A DNA stretch of 64,000 nucleotides from Deltaproteobacteria bacterium (GTDB taxonomy: Bacteria; Myxococcota_A; Polyangia; Polyangiales; Polyangiaceae): contig JACRCQ010000072.1 of the NCBI GenBank assembly GCA_016218915.1, positions 232,722 to 296,721 of the forward strand, given 5' to 3'. Positions 26,584-38,880 of the stretch are shown here, piece by piece (positions within the stretch are counted from its first letter, which is position 1; each line of letters opens with the position of its first letter). The notes beneath the pieces were generated by a model that had not been told where the DNA came from, did not search any database, and worked only from the letters and a program-made list of their open reading frames with translations. The position numbers were made by a program, and so were the translations under genes.

Positions 26584-27534
26584 ATGCGCATCATCATCCT
26601 GTCGCGGAGTCCTTCGCTCTACAGCACCAGCCGTCTGACGTTGGCTGCGCGCGCACGCGGTCACGAAGTCGCCGTCATCGATCCGCTCGAGGTCCAGATC
26701 GTCGTTCGAAGCGGGCGCCCAGCGCTGTTTCTCACAGGCTCGGACATGCCCCGCGTCGATCTCGTGATCCCGCGCATCGGAGCGTCCATCAGCAACTACG
26801 GCCTGACCGTGGTGCGTCAGTTCGAGCTGATGGGCGTGCCAGTGCTCAACGGCGCTGTCGCGATCAGCCGCAGCCGCGACAAGCTTCGCGCCCTGCAGCT
26901 GCTGTCCCGCAAGAGCATCAGCGTGCCCACCACCGTCTGCGCGCGCTCGCCCTCTGCTGTGCCCGAGTCGCTTCAGCTCGTCGGTGGCTGCCCTGCCATC
27001 GTCAAGCTGCAGCAAGGCAGCCAGGGCATCGGCACGATGATCGCCGAGACGCCGCAGGCGGTTGCGTCGCTGCTCGAGACCCTGTGGGCCATGGGGCAGG
27101 ACATCATCCTGCAGGAGTACATCCGCGAGTCCAAGGGGCGCGACGTGCGCGCGATCGTCGTAGGAGGACGAGTCGTGGCTGCGATGCGTCGCACGGCCAA
27201 GGCTGGCGAGTTCCGCTCGAACCTGCATCGCGGCGGCTTCGGCGTGGGCATCCCGCTCAAGCCTTCCTACCGCGTGTGCGCCATCGCTGCCGCCAAGGCG
27301 ATGTCCCTCGAGATCGCTGGCGTCGACATGGTCGAGACGCGCTCCGGACCCAAGGTCCTCGAGATCAACAGCTCGCCCGGCCTCGAAGGGATCGAGCGCG
27401 CGAGCGGCGTCGACGTCGCACGCAGGATCATCGAGTGCGCAGAGAAGTTCCTCGCCCGTCGCAAGTGGAAGCGCCAGCGCGATCCGGCCGTGGATCAGGA
27501 GCGCAGGACCGCGCGCCTGCGCGGAGCGCTGTGA
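26584..27534 (+). CDS. rimK: RimK-like ATP-grasp glutamate ligase
   Basis: A 316-residue protein. Start ATG at 26584 begins MRIIILSRSPSLYSTSRL, as in the family. The ATP-grasp fold is visible as VKLQQGSQGIGTMIAE, DIILQEYIRESKGRDVRAIVVGG and LEINSSPGLEGIE. RimK adds glutamates to the C-terminus of ribosomal protein S6 in some species; relatives make poly-glutamate or modify other targets. The substrate here is not fixed by the sequence. A small hairpin (CGGGTGCA, 26485-26492 with 26503-26510) lies 74 bases upstream. The stop overlaps the following GTG start (GTGA), so it is translated with the enoyl-CoA hydratase. Confidence 0.85.
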   Translation: MRIIILSRSPSLYSTSRLTLAARARGHEVAVIDPLEVQIVVRSGRPALFLTGSDMPRVDLVIPRIGASISNYGLTVVRQFELMGVPVLNGAVAISRSRDKLRALQLLSRKSISVPTTVCARSPSAVPESLQLVGGCPAIVKLQQGSQGIGTMIAETPQAVASLLETLWAMGQDIILQEYIRESKGRDVRAIVVGGRVVAAMRRTAKAGEFRSNLHRGGFGVGIPLKPSYRVCAIAAAKAMSLEIAGVDMVETRSGPKVLEINSSPGLEGIERASGVDVARRIIECAEKFLARRKWKRQRDPAVDQERRTARLRGAL

Positions 27535-28295
27535 CCTGTCCCGGCCTTCGGGTAGCGCAAAACGGCGACGCCGTCGTCATCACCTTCGATCGCCCTGAAG
27601 CCAAGAACGCCCTTTCGCGCGCGTTGGTCCGCACGCTGCAAGAGTCGATCGATCGTGCGAGCGCAGAGCCCTCGGTGCGCGCCGTGATCCTCACCGCGGT
27701 AGACGACGTGTTCGTGGCAGGCGGCGATCTGCGCGAGTTCGCCGAGCTGATGCAGTCGCCGACCGGCGTGCAAGAGGTGATCGCCATGGGCACGTCGCTG
27801 CTGTCGATCGAGCGATGCGACGTGCCTGTGATCGCTGCGGTGCAGGGTGCTGCCTACGGCGGTGGGTGCGAGCTGATCCTCGCGTGCGATCTCGCGCTGA
27901 TGGAGACCGATGCGACACTGTCGTTCCGCCAGGCGGCCGTGGGCCTGTCGAGCGCCTGGGGCGGCGCGATCCGCCTCATCGAGCGCGTGGGTCCCATGCG
28001 CGCCTCGCAGCTGATGCTCCTCGGCGAAGCGATCAGCGCCCGTCAGGCCGCAGAGTGGAACCTGGTCAACCTCGAGGTGCCGTCCGGAGCCTGTCTCGAT
28101 CGCGCCCTGGAATGGACGCGAATGATCGCGCGTCAACCCCGCGCTGCCGTTGCCGGGTGCAAGCGCGCGCTGCGCGAAACGAGAGAAGCCCGCCGCGCCG
28201 ACGCGTTCGCGAAGGAGGCGCAGGTATTCTCCTCGCTGTGGAACGGGCCGGATCACCGGGCTGCCATGGCGTCGTTCCTGAACCGCTCGCGTTGA
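27531..28295 (+). CDS. Enoyl-CoA hydratase/isomerase family protein
   Basis: A 254-residue crotonase-fold protein. The GTG start at 27531 overlaps the upstream stop as GTGA, and the frame begins with TCPGLRVAQNGDAVVITFDR. FVAGGDLREF and YGGGCELILACDLALM form the oxyanion hole and active-site region. The usual first catalytic Glu position is occupied in GGGCELI; the second (GLSSAWGGAIRL) is an Ala/Ser version. It hydrates or isomerises an enoyl-CoA. The pairing with a RimK-like gene is unusual and may only reflect co-transcription. The acyl-CoA dehydrogenase nearby offers a plausible upstream step. Confidence 0.88.
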   Translation: MTCPGLRVAQNGDAVVITFDRPEAKNALSRALVRTLQESIDRASAEPSVRAVILTAVDDVFVAGGDLREFAELMQSPTGVQEVIAMGTSLLSIERCDVPVIAAVQGAAYGGGCELILACDLALMETDATLSFRQAAVGLSSAWGGAIRLIERVGPMRASQLMLLGEAISARQAAEWNLVNLEVPSGACLDRALEWTRMIARQPRAAVAGCKRALRETREARRADAFAKEAQVFSSLWNGPDHRAAMASFLNRSR

Positions 28296-28357
28296 TCGCA
28301 GCCAGCCGGGAACTTTCTTGGACAGGGGGTTGTCCGCAAGAGGCAAGGAGAAAGCCC

Positions 28358-28624
28358 ATGCGAACAGCCACCCAGCGCAACGAGGCCAGCCAGCCCGAAA
28401 AGAAGAGCTTGCTGGCGCCGATCATCCTGACGGTTTCAGCCGTGCTGCACGTGGCCTTGCTCGGGTACGCGGCGCTCCTGCCTGCGCCACCCAAGCCGGT
28501 CGATCCGAACGCACGCGTGCAGGTGATGCAGTGGACGCACGACGAAGCAGCGCAGACCTGGAGCAACGAGGGAACGCGTTGGGCCCTGGTCAGCCGCGAC
28601 AAGATTCAGCCCGCCGGCGAGTGA
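28358..28624 (+). CDS. Small membrane protein, 88 residues
   Basis: ATG at 28358 is preceded by AAGGAGAAAGCCC, a strong ribosome-binding site. The protein has one N-terminal membrane segment (about 18-42, LAPIILTVSAVLHVALLGY) and a soluble tail with a Trp-rich end (VMQWTHDEAAQTWSNEGTRW). No family was recognised; the shape resembles an energy-transducing or assembly accessory subunit but has no diagnostic motif. It ends just before the dispersed repeat at 28661. Many automatic tracks would miss the short frame beneath the longer shadow in another frame. Confidence 0.7.
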   Translation: MRTATQRNEASQPEKKSLLAPIILTVSAVLHVALLGYAALLPAPPKPVDPNARVQVMQWTHDEAAQTWSNEGTRWALVSRDKIQPAGE

Positions 28625-28660
28625 TCCCCAAGAAAGGCTGCAGGCTTCGAGCTGCGGGCT

Positions 28661-28754
28661 ACTAGTACCCTGTGCCCGAAGTGCGTAGGGGGATCCGTTG
28701 CAGCGCCCACCGGGGGCCGAATGCGTTCGGGGCAGCGGATCCCGGTAGCGGCAC
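28661..28754. repeat. Dispersed palindromic repeat, copy 1
   Basis: ACTAGTAC-CCT-GTGCCCGAAGTGC-GTA-GGGGGATC (28661-28695) recurs at 63860-63894 with 29 of 35 bases identical. Here the element continues as a palindrome: 28672-28701 pairs with 28732-28754 (GGGATCCGTTGC with GCAGCGGATCC), enclosing an inner CCGAA-TGCG-TTCGG hairpin. It lies between two convergent genes. Confidence 0.75.
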
Positions 28755-28755
28755 A

Positions 28756-30453
28756 CTACTTCTCCCGCACGATGCGTAGGCGCAGGTTGGATCCAGTGAG
28801 CCCCTGGATGCTGAACTTCAGGGCGCCCGAGGCTGAGCCCGCGAAGCGCAGGTACTCGACGCCACCCGCCCGGATGGAGCCACTCGCATCCGCGACCTCG
28901 TTGATGGTGGGCCCGGTCAACGGCGTGTTGGGATTCATCGGATTCTGACCGTAGGGGTCCACGCCGTGGCGCTCGTCCTTGCCGGTCGACGACTTGGTGT
29001 CCGGGTCCCACGCCACAGGCAGGTAGTTGTACTTCGGCTCCGTGTTGAGGGGCTGGCCGCCCGGGCCTGGACGATTCGTGAGCAGGATGGCAGTGTACCA
29101 GTCGAACAAGAGATCGAGGATGGGGCGTCCGCTGACCTTCTCGATGTTCTCCTGGCCGAGCTCGATCGAGTCGGTGAGCGAGTTCATCCACTGGACCCCG
29201 CCTTTGTCCGTGATGACGTTGCCCTTGGCGAACTCGTTGGCGCCGGCCTGATCGTAGAGGTAGCGATACAGCAGATAGCCTGCGCCCCGCAGGGTGCCGT
29301 CGCGGGTCTTGTCGTAGCTGTCGATCGACGAGTCGAGCAGGTCCGGTCCGCTGACCTCGTTCATGGCGTCGAGCGCTGACATCCACACGAAGAACGTGCC
29401 ATTGCCGTAGCCCGACAGATCCTCGGCCATGCCGGCGAGCGCTTCTCCCACGTAGGGATTCTCGCTGGCTGACACCTGCGAGTTGAGCATGTGCTTGCGA
29501 TGGAAGTAGATCGCGTGCTGGCTCTCGTGGGCGAGCGTCTCCAGGATCGACGACACGCTGGACATCATGGGGCTGCCGATCAGATCCGGCGGGTTGGCGT
29601 AGATGAGCTCCATGTTGTTCTTGGCTGCGCAGCCCACGATGTTCGCGAGATCGCAGGGTGAGAAGTAGGCGACCACGCCTTGCTCCATGACGGGCGTGTA
29701 CAGGACGTGGATGAGCCCGTCCTGATCGACGTCCGACTCCTGCCCGAAGAACTTGTGGTGCCGTGGGAGAACCGTGCCCTCGAATCCGGCCACGATGTCG
29801 TTGAGCTTGGCAGGATCCACCGTGGCCTGCGCTGGATCCGTGGTGGTCTTGTCGAGCCAGATCGCCAGAGACGTGCCGACCTTGATGCACTCGCCGTCGA
29901 TGTCCAGCACCTTGGTCCAATCCGCGCTCATCACCTTGAATGCGTGGTGATCGCCGACCTTCGGCGGCACGCCCGGCGTGGGTGAAGGCGGGGGCGGTGG
30001 AGGCGGGGTGACGGACGACGCGTACAGCCAGGGAGCGTGTGCGCGGTGCAGGAAGGCGCTCTGCCTCGACGTTGACGGCTTCGCCGGAGAACGCTTGCGC
30101 GACTGGGCTGTCGCGGGCTTGACCTCGTAGGTGTAGTCCATGTTGGGAGCCCACGACGCGCTGTACAGGATGGCGATGTACGACTCATCGGCCGAAGAGG
30201 AAGGGATGCTCGCCTGCAGGGTGCCGTCCGAGCCGGGCGCGATCTCGAGCACCTCGCCGACCTTCATGCCCGCCGGAGCATCGGGTGCCGCTTCCGGAGT
30301 GACGTCGCTCCCCGCTTCGGGCAGCACAGCATCGGTGCCCGCGTCGTCGCCACCCACCGGAGCTGGTGTCGGCTCGCTCGAGCTGCTGCCGCAGCCTCCG
30401 ACCAGCAGGGCGATCGTGCACGTGGCGACAAGGGCAAGCCGTCGATGGATCAT
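28756..30453 (-). CDS. M30-type (hyicolysin-like) metallopeptidase lipoprotein
   Basis: A 565-residue exported lipoprotein with lipobox LVGGC (Cys21) and an Asp/Pro/Ala-rich spacer to about residue 65. A Pro-run (about 150-160) separates an N-terminal part from the peptidase domain. The zinc motif HESQH (His309, Glu310, His313) matches HExxH, and the DVDQDGLIHVLYTP segment fits the M30 family. The last ~100 residues are beta-rich. Secreted M30 enzymes degrade extracellular proteins, which suits a predatory or scavenging life. The GGxxDxxDxDG context suggests calcium binding. It stands alone, with a GAGAGG site seven bases before the start. Confidence 0.82.
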   Translation of the reverse strand: MIHRRLALVATCTIALLVGGCGSSSSEPTPAPVGGDDAGTDAVLPEAGSDVTPEAAPDAPAGMKVGEVLEIAPGSDGTLQASIPSSSADESYIAILYSASWAPNMDYTYEVKPATAQSRKRSPAKPSTSRQSAFLHRAHAPWLYASSVTPPPPPPPSPTPGVPPKVGDHHAFKVMSADWTKVLDIDGECIKVGTSLAIWLDKTTTDPAQATVDPAKLNDIVAGFEGTVLPRHHKFFGQESDVDQDGLIHVLYTPVMEQGVVAYFSPCDLANIVGCAAKNNMELIYANPPDLIGSPMMSSVSSILETLAHESQHAIYFHRKHMLNSQVSASENPYVGEALAGMAEDLSGYGNGTFFVWMSALDAMNEVSGPDLLDSSIDSYDKTRDGTLRGAGYLLYRYLYDQAGANEFAKGNVITDKGGVQWMNSLTDSIELGQENIEKVSGRPILDLLFDWYTAILLTNRPGPGGQPLNTEPKYNYLPVAWDPDTKSSTGKDERHGVDPYGQNPMNPNTPLTGPTINEVADASGSIRAGGVEYLRFAGSASGALKFSIQGLTGSNLRLRIVREK

Positions 30454-30573
30454 GGGAACCTCTCGCGTGTGTCGTACAAGGAGCGAGCATTATGGCCCGG
30501 ACCGGCGGCGGATTCCACCGCGCGCGGGACAGGCAGGGATGACGCGTGGCCTGCGCTGAGGTAAGGCTCAGGC

Positions 30574-31575
30574 ATGCGCATTGCGATCAGCGGTGGGGCA
30601 GGATTCATCGGCTCGCATCTGGCGGAGCAGCTGCTCGCGCAGGGGCACGACGTGCTGTGCCTCGACAGCTTCGATCGGTTCTATCCAGCGCCGATCAAAA
30701 TCGCGAACTTGAAGGATGTGCTGTCGCACCCGCGGCTGACGCTGTGCGCGATGGATCTGTGCGAGAGCGAGGCGCTCGACGAGGCGATCGGCGAGTTCAA
30801 GCCCGAAGCCTTGGTCCACCTCGCAGCCAACGCAGGCGTCCGTCCTTCGATCGAGCGTCCCCTGCTCTACGTGCGGGCGAACATCGAAGCGACCCAGAAG
30901 GTGCTCACAAGCTGCACGCGCCACGGGGTAGCAAGAGTGGTCCTGGCCGGATCCTCCAGCGTGTACGGCAAGGATCAGCCGTCGCCCTTCGTAGAGGAGC
31001 ATGCGTCGGGCGAGCCCCAGAGCCCCTACGCGGCCACCAAGAGAGCCATGGAGTTGCTCGGTGCAGCGCATGCGTCGGTGCACGGTGCGACAGTGACCGT
31101 GTGCAGGTTCTTCACCGTCTACGGTCCGCGGCAGCGTCCGGACCTCGCGATCAGCCGGTTTGTCAGGGCCATGATGGCAGACAAGCCGATCCGGGTGTTC
31201 GGCGACGGAACCTTTGCGCGGGACTTCACCTACGTGGACGACACGGTGGCTGGAATCCAGGCAGCGCTGCGAGCCCCGTCGGGCTACCGGATCTACAACA
31301 TCGGGGCCGGTCACCCCACGTCGGTCAACGACCTCGTGGAGACGATCGAGCGCGTGATGGGCAAGAAGGCGATCATCGAGCGTGCGCCGGTGCAGGTGGG
31401 GGATGTACCGCTGACGTTTGCATCCGCGGAGCGTGCGTACCGGGAGCTGGGCTGGCGAGCGCAGGTGGGACTGGAAGAAGGGATACGCAGGTTCGTTGCG
31501 TGGGCGCGATCCGCACCGGAAGTCTACTTCCGAGCAGGCGAGCCGTGGGGGCTGCCACCGCCCGGAGCGCAGTAA
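30574..31575 (+). CDS. NAD-dependent sugar epimerase (UDP-glucuronate 4-epimerase-like)
   Basis: A 333-residue short-chain dehydrogenase/reductase of the extended type. GGAGFIGSH (about 7-15) binds NAD. SSSVYG (about 127-132) supplies the Ser, and YAATK (Tyr152, Lys156) the catalytic pair. RFFTVYGPRQRPD and DFTYVDD are typical of the UDP-glucuronate epimerase/dTDP-glucose dehydratase branch. It probably makes UDP-galacturonate or a related sugar for surface polysaccharide. The exact substrate cannot be fixed from the sequence alone. It is divergently oriented from the peptidase gene, 120 bases away, with a 39-residue membrane protein gene directly after. Confidence 0.88.
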   Translation: MRIAISGGAGFIGSHLAEQLLAQGHDVLCLDSFDRFYPAPIKIANLKDVLSHPRLTLCAMDLCESEALDEAIGEFKPEALVHLAANAGVRPSIERPLLYVRANIEATQKVLTSCTRHGVARVVLAGSSSVYGKDQPSPFVEEHASGEPQSPYAATKRAMELLGAAHASVHGATVTVCRFFTVYGPRQRPDLAISRFVRAMMADKPIRVFGDGTFARDFTYVDDTVAGIQAALRAPSGYRIYNIGAGHPTSVNDLVETIERVMGKKAIIERAPVQVGDVPLTFASAERAYRELGWRAQVGLEEGIRRFVAWARSAPEVYFRAGEPWGLPPPGAQ

Positions 31576-31584
31576 CCCGAATCC

Positions 31585-31704
31585 ATGGCTTCCATCGGCT
31601 TGTCGGAGCTGATCATCCTGGCAGTCATCGCCCTGCTGGTGCTGGCCGTTCCCGTGGCAGTCGTCATCACGGTCGTGATGCTGATGCACAAGAAGCGCGA
31701 CTGA
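31585..31704 (+). CDS. 39-residue single-span membrane protein
   Basis: ATG at 31585 opens MASIGLSELIILAVIALLVL, then a continued hydrophobic run and a basic end KKRD. It looks like a miniature TatA-type or membrane-regulatory peptide: an amphipathic start, one membrane span and a positive C-terminus. The gene starts nine bases after the epimerase stop on the same strand, so both are likely on one transcript. It is too short for family assignment; coding is supported by hydrophobic periodicity and a clean stop (31702-31704). Confidence 0.5.
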   Translation: MASIGLSELIILAVIALLVLAVPVAVVITVVMLMHKKRD

Positions 31705-31726
31705 CGGATTCGGAGGCAGGGGTCGG

Positions 31727-32086
31727 TCAGGGCTGGGTCAGCTCGAGCAGCTCCACCACATTGCCGCTGGGGTCCGCGGCAGCAATGAAGCGGCCGAGGG
31801 GGAAGGGCTCGGGGGAGCCAATCACGAGCGTGGCGCCGGCCTTGCGCAGACGCTGCGCAGCCTGCTCTGCATTGGAGACCGGGATTCCGAGCACCACCCC
31901 TGCGGGGTAGCCGGGCTCGGCTCGCTTGCCCCCGCTGAGCACTACGAGCGATACCCCGGGATGGGACAGCTTGAAGCCATAGTCTCCCATGGTCTCTTCG
32001 ACGACAAAGCCCAGCGTCTCCACGTAGAAGCGCTTTGCAGCCCCGAGGTCATGGACGTACACGGAAATCGAAGCGATCTGGTTCAT
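31727..32086 (-). CDS. VOC/glyoxalase-fold protein
   Basis: A 119-residue protein of the vicinal-oxygen-chelate fold. Both half-motifs of the paired betaalphabetabetabeta modules are present: ISVYVHDLGAAKRFYVETLGF at the start and FIAAADPSGNVVELLELTQ at the end. The C-terminal Glu and His positions needed for metal are partly present. Family members act as glyoxalases, ring-cleavage dioxygenases or resistance proteins. The specific reaction is unknown. The AraC-type regulator gene lies 74 bases upstream on the same strand, so the pair may be co-transcribed. Confidence 0.88.
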   Translation of the reverse strand: MNQIASISVYVHDLGAAKRFYVETLGFVVEETMGDYGFKLSHPGVSLVVLSGGKRAEPGYPAGVVLGIPVSNAEQAAQRLRKAGATLVIGSPEPFPLGRFIAAADPSGNVVELLELTQP

Positions 32087-32160
32087 CTTGGTTCTCCTGG
32101 TCGGAAGTTCGACCCGGAACCTACTTCGGTGTAGTCACCCGGGATTGTACGAATGCGACA

Positions 32161-32970
32161 TCAGGATCGGTCCGGCAGGAACAGGTCGCCGAAGGGGTGG
32201 GCGTCGCCCAGGAAAGCGCGCGGGCTCATACCGGTATAGCGCTTGAAGTCCCGGATCAGGTGGGATTGATCGTGGTATCCGCACGACGCGGCCACATGCG
32301 CCCAGGCAGGCATGCGAGCGTCGAGGCTGGCGAGCACCCGACGGAATCGCAGCACGCTCATCAAGGCGCGCGGCGGAATGCCGACCTGGAGCAGGAACCG
32401 CCGCTCCAGCTGGCGGACCGTGATACCCCCCTTGGCCGCGAGCTCCGAGACGTTGCACCGTCCGTCCGAGGACTCCATCGTATCGGCCACTCGCCAGACG
32501 AGCGTGTCGAGCTGCCGATGCGAGCTGATCATCCCGAGCAGCAGCTCGTCGGCAAGCTTCGGGCGCATCCGAGGGAGCGCTGAGCCCAGCCGCAGCAGCC
32601 CGGTACGAAGACGCTGGTCTGCGACGTCCATGACATCGAACGCGCGGTCGACCAGCTCGAACGCAGGCACTCGAAGCAGCGTGCGCAGGCCCACGGGAGT
32701 GAGCCGAATCCCGAAGAGGTCGACGTTGCCCGCAGGGCGGACCTTGACCGGTTGCCGCACCTCTCCCACGAGCAGGATGCGTGGCTGCGTGTGCGATGCA
32801 TCGCCTTCGACCTGGACCATGGGGGCGCCGACATTGACGATGATCTCGGCACACCCGTCCGGAACTACGGTGTCTGCAGGGGCTTCGTTGCTCCCAACGT
32901 CGGATGCCGCCCAGTAGCAACGAACGAAGCGTCGCAGCTCGGGTGAAGGCGGCAGGGCCTGGTAGTCCAT
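32161..32970 (-). CDS. AraC family transcriptional regulator
   Basis: A 269-residue regulator. The last ~90 residues hold the two helix-turn-helix motifs: VSELAAKGGITVRQLERRF and AASCGYHDQSHLIRDFKRYTG with the family's terminal signature. The N-terminal ~150 residues are a DUF6597-like ligand/dimer region (VPDGCAEIIVN). The protein likely controls the VOC gene behind it, or itself. The effector is unknown. No operator is evident, although the 103-base gap to the neighbouring minus-strand gene upstream is the likely promoter region. Confidence 0.9.
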   Translation of the reverse strand: MDYQALPPSPELRRFVRCYWAASDVGSNEAPADTVVPDGCAEIIVNVGAPMVQVEGDASHTQPRILLVGEVRQPVKVRPAGNVDLFGIRLTPVGLRTLLRVPAFELVDRAFDVMDVADQRLRTGLLRLGSALPRMRPKLADELLLGMISSHRQLDTLVWRVADTMESSDGRCNVSELAAKGGITVRQLERRFLLQVGIPPRALMSVLRFRRVLASLDARMPAWAHVAASCGYHDQSHLIRDFKRYTGMSPRAFLGDAHPFGDLFLPDRS

Positions 32971-33073
32971 CCCTGCAGAGCTTCAAATGCAGCCGGCGCC
33001 ACGTCAAGTCCGCCCTTCCTCCGGCTGGAGTCACGCGGCAGACAGGCCTCGCGGCCGACTTGGCCCGCAGCGA

Positions 33074-33760
33074 TCAGCTTGGCCGCCGCCGCCGCCGCAG
33101 CGCGATCGTCAGCGCGATCCCTCCGGCAGCCGGGCCCCACAGCCGACCCGTAGGCTCGCCAACCGACGCGCAGCCGCCACAGCCGCGGCCGGTGAGACGT
33201 GGCACCACGAGCGAGGGGTCGGGCCGACGGTCGTTCGTCGTCCAAGCCTGCTCGATCTGCGTGCCGTCCTTTCGGGTGTAGATCGCCTTGACGTAGGTGA
33301 CAGACAGCTTGCCTTCCCCGCACTGGTCGATTCGGAGCACGTCGCGAATGGCAACGACGTCGAGGTCCTCGGGCACGACACGCTGTGCGAGAATCATTGC
33401 TGTTGCCTTCATCACGCCTGGCGCCTGCTCGAACTTGGCGAGCGGATCCATGCGAGTCTGCCAGGATGGTCGTGCGGCATCGTAGTCGGCCTTCTTCATT
33501 CCGAAGATGCGACCCCAGGGGGTGCAGCCGAGCTCGCCCTCCAGAACGGGCGCCACGCTGTCAGCATCAGGTCGGACCGGATAGCAGGATGGCACGACGA
33601 TCAGGCAGTCCGGGAAGGCGCTCTGGTTCTCCAGGGAGAGCTTGTAGGTCACCGCACGCAAGCCTGGAGAGGGAGCGAGATCAGCCTGGCTCGTCGCGGA
33701 TGTGGTCAGCACAAGGGCGCACGAGATCACGGAGATCACGAGCTGAAGCATGCGGGGCAT
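33074..33760 (-). CDS. Exported protein with MYXO-CTERM-like C-terminus
   Basis: A 228-residue protein with an N-terminal signal peptide ending SATSQA. A middle part shows Cys-containing beta segments (AFPDCLIVVPSCYPV). The end has the sorting-tail shape: GRGCGGCASVG, a spacer, then a short hydrophobic stretch (LWGPAAGGIALTIAL) and RRRRR. This resembles the Cys-containing MYXO-CTERM sorting signal of Myxococcota, which is thought to anchor proteins to the cell surface. The length of the membrane segment is at the low limit. The core domain was not recognised. Confidence 0.7.
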   Translation of the reverse strand: MPRMLQLVISVISCALVLTTSATSQADLAPSPGLRAVTYKLSLENQSAFPDCLIVVPSCYPVRPDADSVAPVLEGELGCTPWGRIFGMKKADYDAARPSWQTRMDPLAKFEQAPGVMKATAMILAQRVVPEDLDVVAIRDVLRIDQCGEGKLSVTYVKAIYTRKDGTQIEQAWTTNDRRPDPSLVVPRLTGRGCGGCASVGEPTGRLWGPAAGGIALTIALRRRRRPS

Positions 33761-33955
33761 AGCCGCAAGGTAGCTTGTCGTTGTTCACGACTCAATCTCA
33801 GCTGTCGGCACCCTGGCGGGAACGATCGCGCCGAGGCCGCTGGGGCCGAACGCAATCCACCAACGCTCGGAGGGAAGGAACGTGAAGAGCGCAGAGCCTC
33901 CGAAAACGAGCGCGGATTGTGTGCTGCTGCCACCACCCCCCCGGAACTCCTTCAA

Positions 33956-35140
33956 TCACAACCCCAGGATCCAGGAATCGACCGCTGACATCCCTGCGTC
34001 GTCGACCAGCTCGCTGCCGACCGGTGGCATCTGGAAAAGCGTGCCCCGCTGGCTCATGCGCACATGAACGTCGCTGAGCGCCGGCTGTCCCGGGGAGATG
34101 CGCAGCGCCACGCCCGTCGGGGTGAACCCGGTAGGCGCCTGATTCACAGTCGTGGTGTAGGTCGAGCTGCCCGTGACGCTGCTCAGCTCGCCAACTTTGA
34201 GCCAGAGCTGCATCTTGACCGTGGCCCAGAGGAACGACGTCTCGTTGTGGCAATGACCGCAATTCGCGTGGAGATACCCCAGAGCTGCTTGATCCGTGGC
34301 ACTCCCAGGAAGCGTGAAGTCGCCCGCTGGCGGGTGGGTCAGCCGGCCCTCCGCGATCAGCGAGGATAGCGTCGCTTCCCCGGCTGCGACGTGGGAGAGC
34401 TGCACCGCCGAGAAGCCGAGCGCCCGATCCTTCATCTTGTTGTGGCAGTTCTTGCACGCGGCCTGATCAGGGATGTCATGGGGTGTTCCCGATGCATTCG
34501 TCACCCCATCGGCAACCGCGGTGGCTTCGTTCTGCTCGTCATTCCATTGATAGGCGACCATGGACCACGTGCCGTCTTCGTCCTTCTGGATCAGCCGTGT
34601 TTCCACGCGCTTCGAGTCGCGCACGAACTCCTTCCAGAGCTTGGTGCCGACCGGATAGACCCAGTAGTCCATGTCGCTGGTGTCGATCTTGGAGCCAGGG
34701 GGAAGGTACACCCAGCGCTTCTTGGTGGCGCCGTCGGTCCACAGAGCGTGGGCTGGATGAAACGGTTGAACACCCGGCGCAAGAGTCCCCAGCGAGATCT
34801 CCGCATAGAGCCCGGTGGCACTCAGCTTGTCGGGCACACCAGAATCACCCGAGCCACCGTCCGATCCGCTCGCACCTGCGCTGCCCCCCGCTGCACTGTC
34901 ACTGCCCCCGCCGCTGCCGCCCGCTGAGCTGTCGCTGCCGCCCGCTGAGCTGTCGCTGCCCCCCGCTGCGCTGTCGCCGCTGTCGCTGCCTCCGGCCCCG
35001 CTATCGCCGCTGTCGGCGCCCCCGGCTGCGCTGTCGCCGCCGCCGATCGCTTCCGGGGATGGCGCAGAGGACGAGCAGCCCATCAATACGGACATTGTTG
35101 CCACCGCCCATGCCGCAGCCGTCAGCGCGCGCAGAATCAT
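33956..35140 (-). CDS. Lipoprotein with two haem-c-type CxxCH motifs
   Basis: A 394-residue lipoprotein; Met 35140 begins a signal peptide with lipobox LMGCS. A spacer of about 85 residues is an almost pure Gly/Ser/Asp repeat (GGSDSGDSAAGGSDSS). The domain that follows contains CKNCH and CGHCH about 70 residues apart, each with the haem-c attachment pattern, and conserved Trp/Tyr (YWVYPVGTKLWKEF). This resembles the repetitive cytochrome-like lipoproteins of Polyangia, sometimes linked to electron transfer or extracellular oxidation. Sixth haem ligands were not assigned. An alternative is metal binding at both sites without haem. Confidence 0.7.
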   Translation of the reverse strand: MILRALTAAAWAVATMSVLMGCSSSAPSPEAIGGGDSAAGGADSGDSGAGGSDSGDSAAGGSDSSAGGSDSSAGGSGGGSDSAAGGSAGASGSDGGSGDSGVPDKLSATGLYAEISLGTLAPGVQPFHPAHALWTDGATKKRWVYLPPGSKIDTSDMDYWVYPVGTKLWKEFVRDSKRVETRLIQKDEDGTWSMVAYQWNDEQNEATAVADGVTNASGTPHDIPDQAACKNCHNKMKDRALGFSAVQLSHVAAGEATLSSLIAEGRLTHPPAGDFTLPGSATDQAALGYLHANCGHCHNETSFLWATVKMQLWLKVGELSSVTGSSTYTTTVNQAPTGFTPTGVALRISPGQPALSDVHVRMSQRGTLFQMPPVGSELVDDAGMSAVDSWILGL

Positions 35141-35232
35141 GGCCAGCCCATGGTGCTGTCGGACGGCCAAGGCAAGGTGGGAAGCGGTCGGATGTGGATG
35201 GGAGTCGCGAAGGGAGGGGAGAAAGGGCGCTG

Positions 35233-38730
<3,498 letters not shown>

Positions 38731-38880
38731 TGCCCCACTCCCTTCCATCAAGAACCCATCGCGGGTCGGACCGGCTTCTCACGATCCCCGATTGCACGAT
38801 GGTAGACCCAGACCCGAGGCAAGGGAATAGCGACCCGCGCGCCTCTTGCGATCCCGCGGCCCACCGGACAAGATCGCCCG

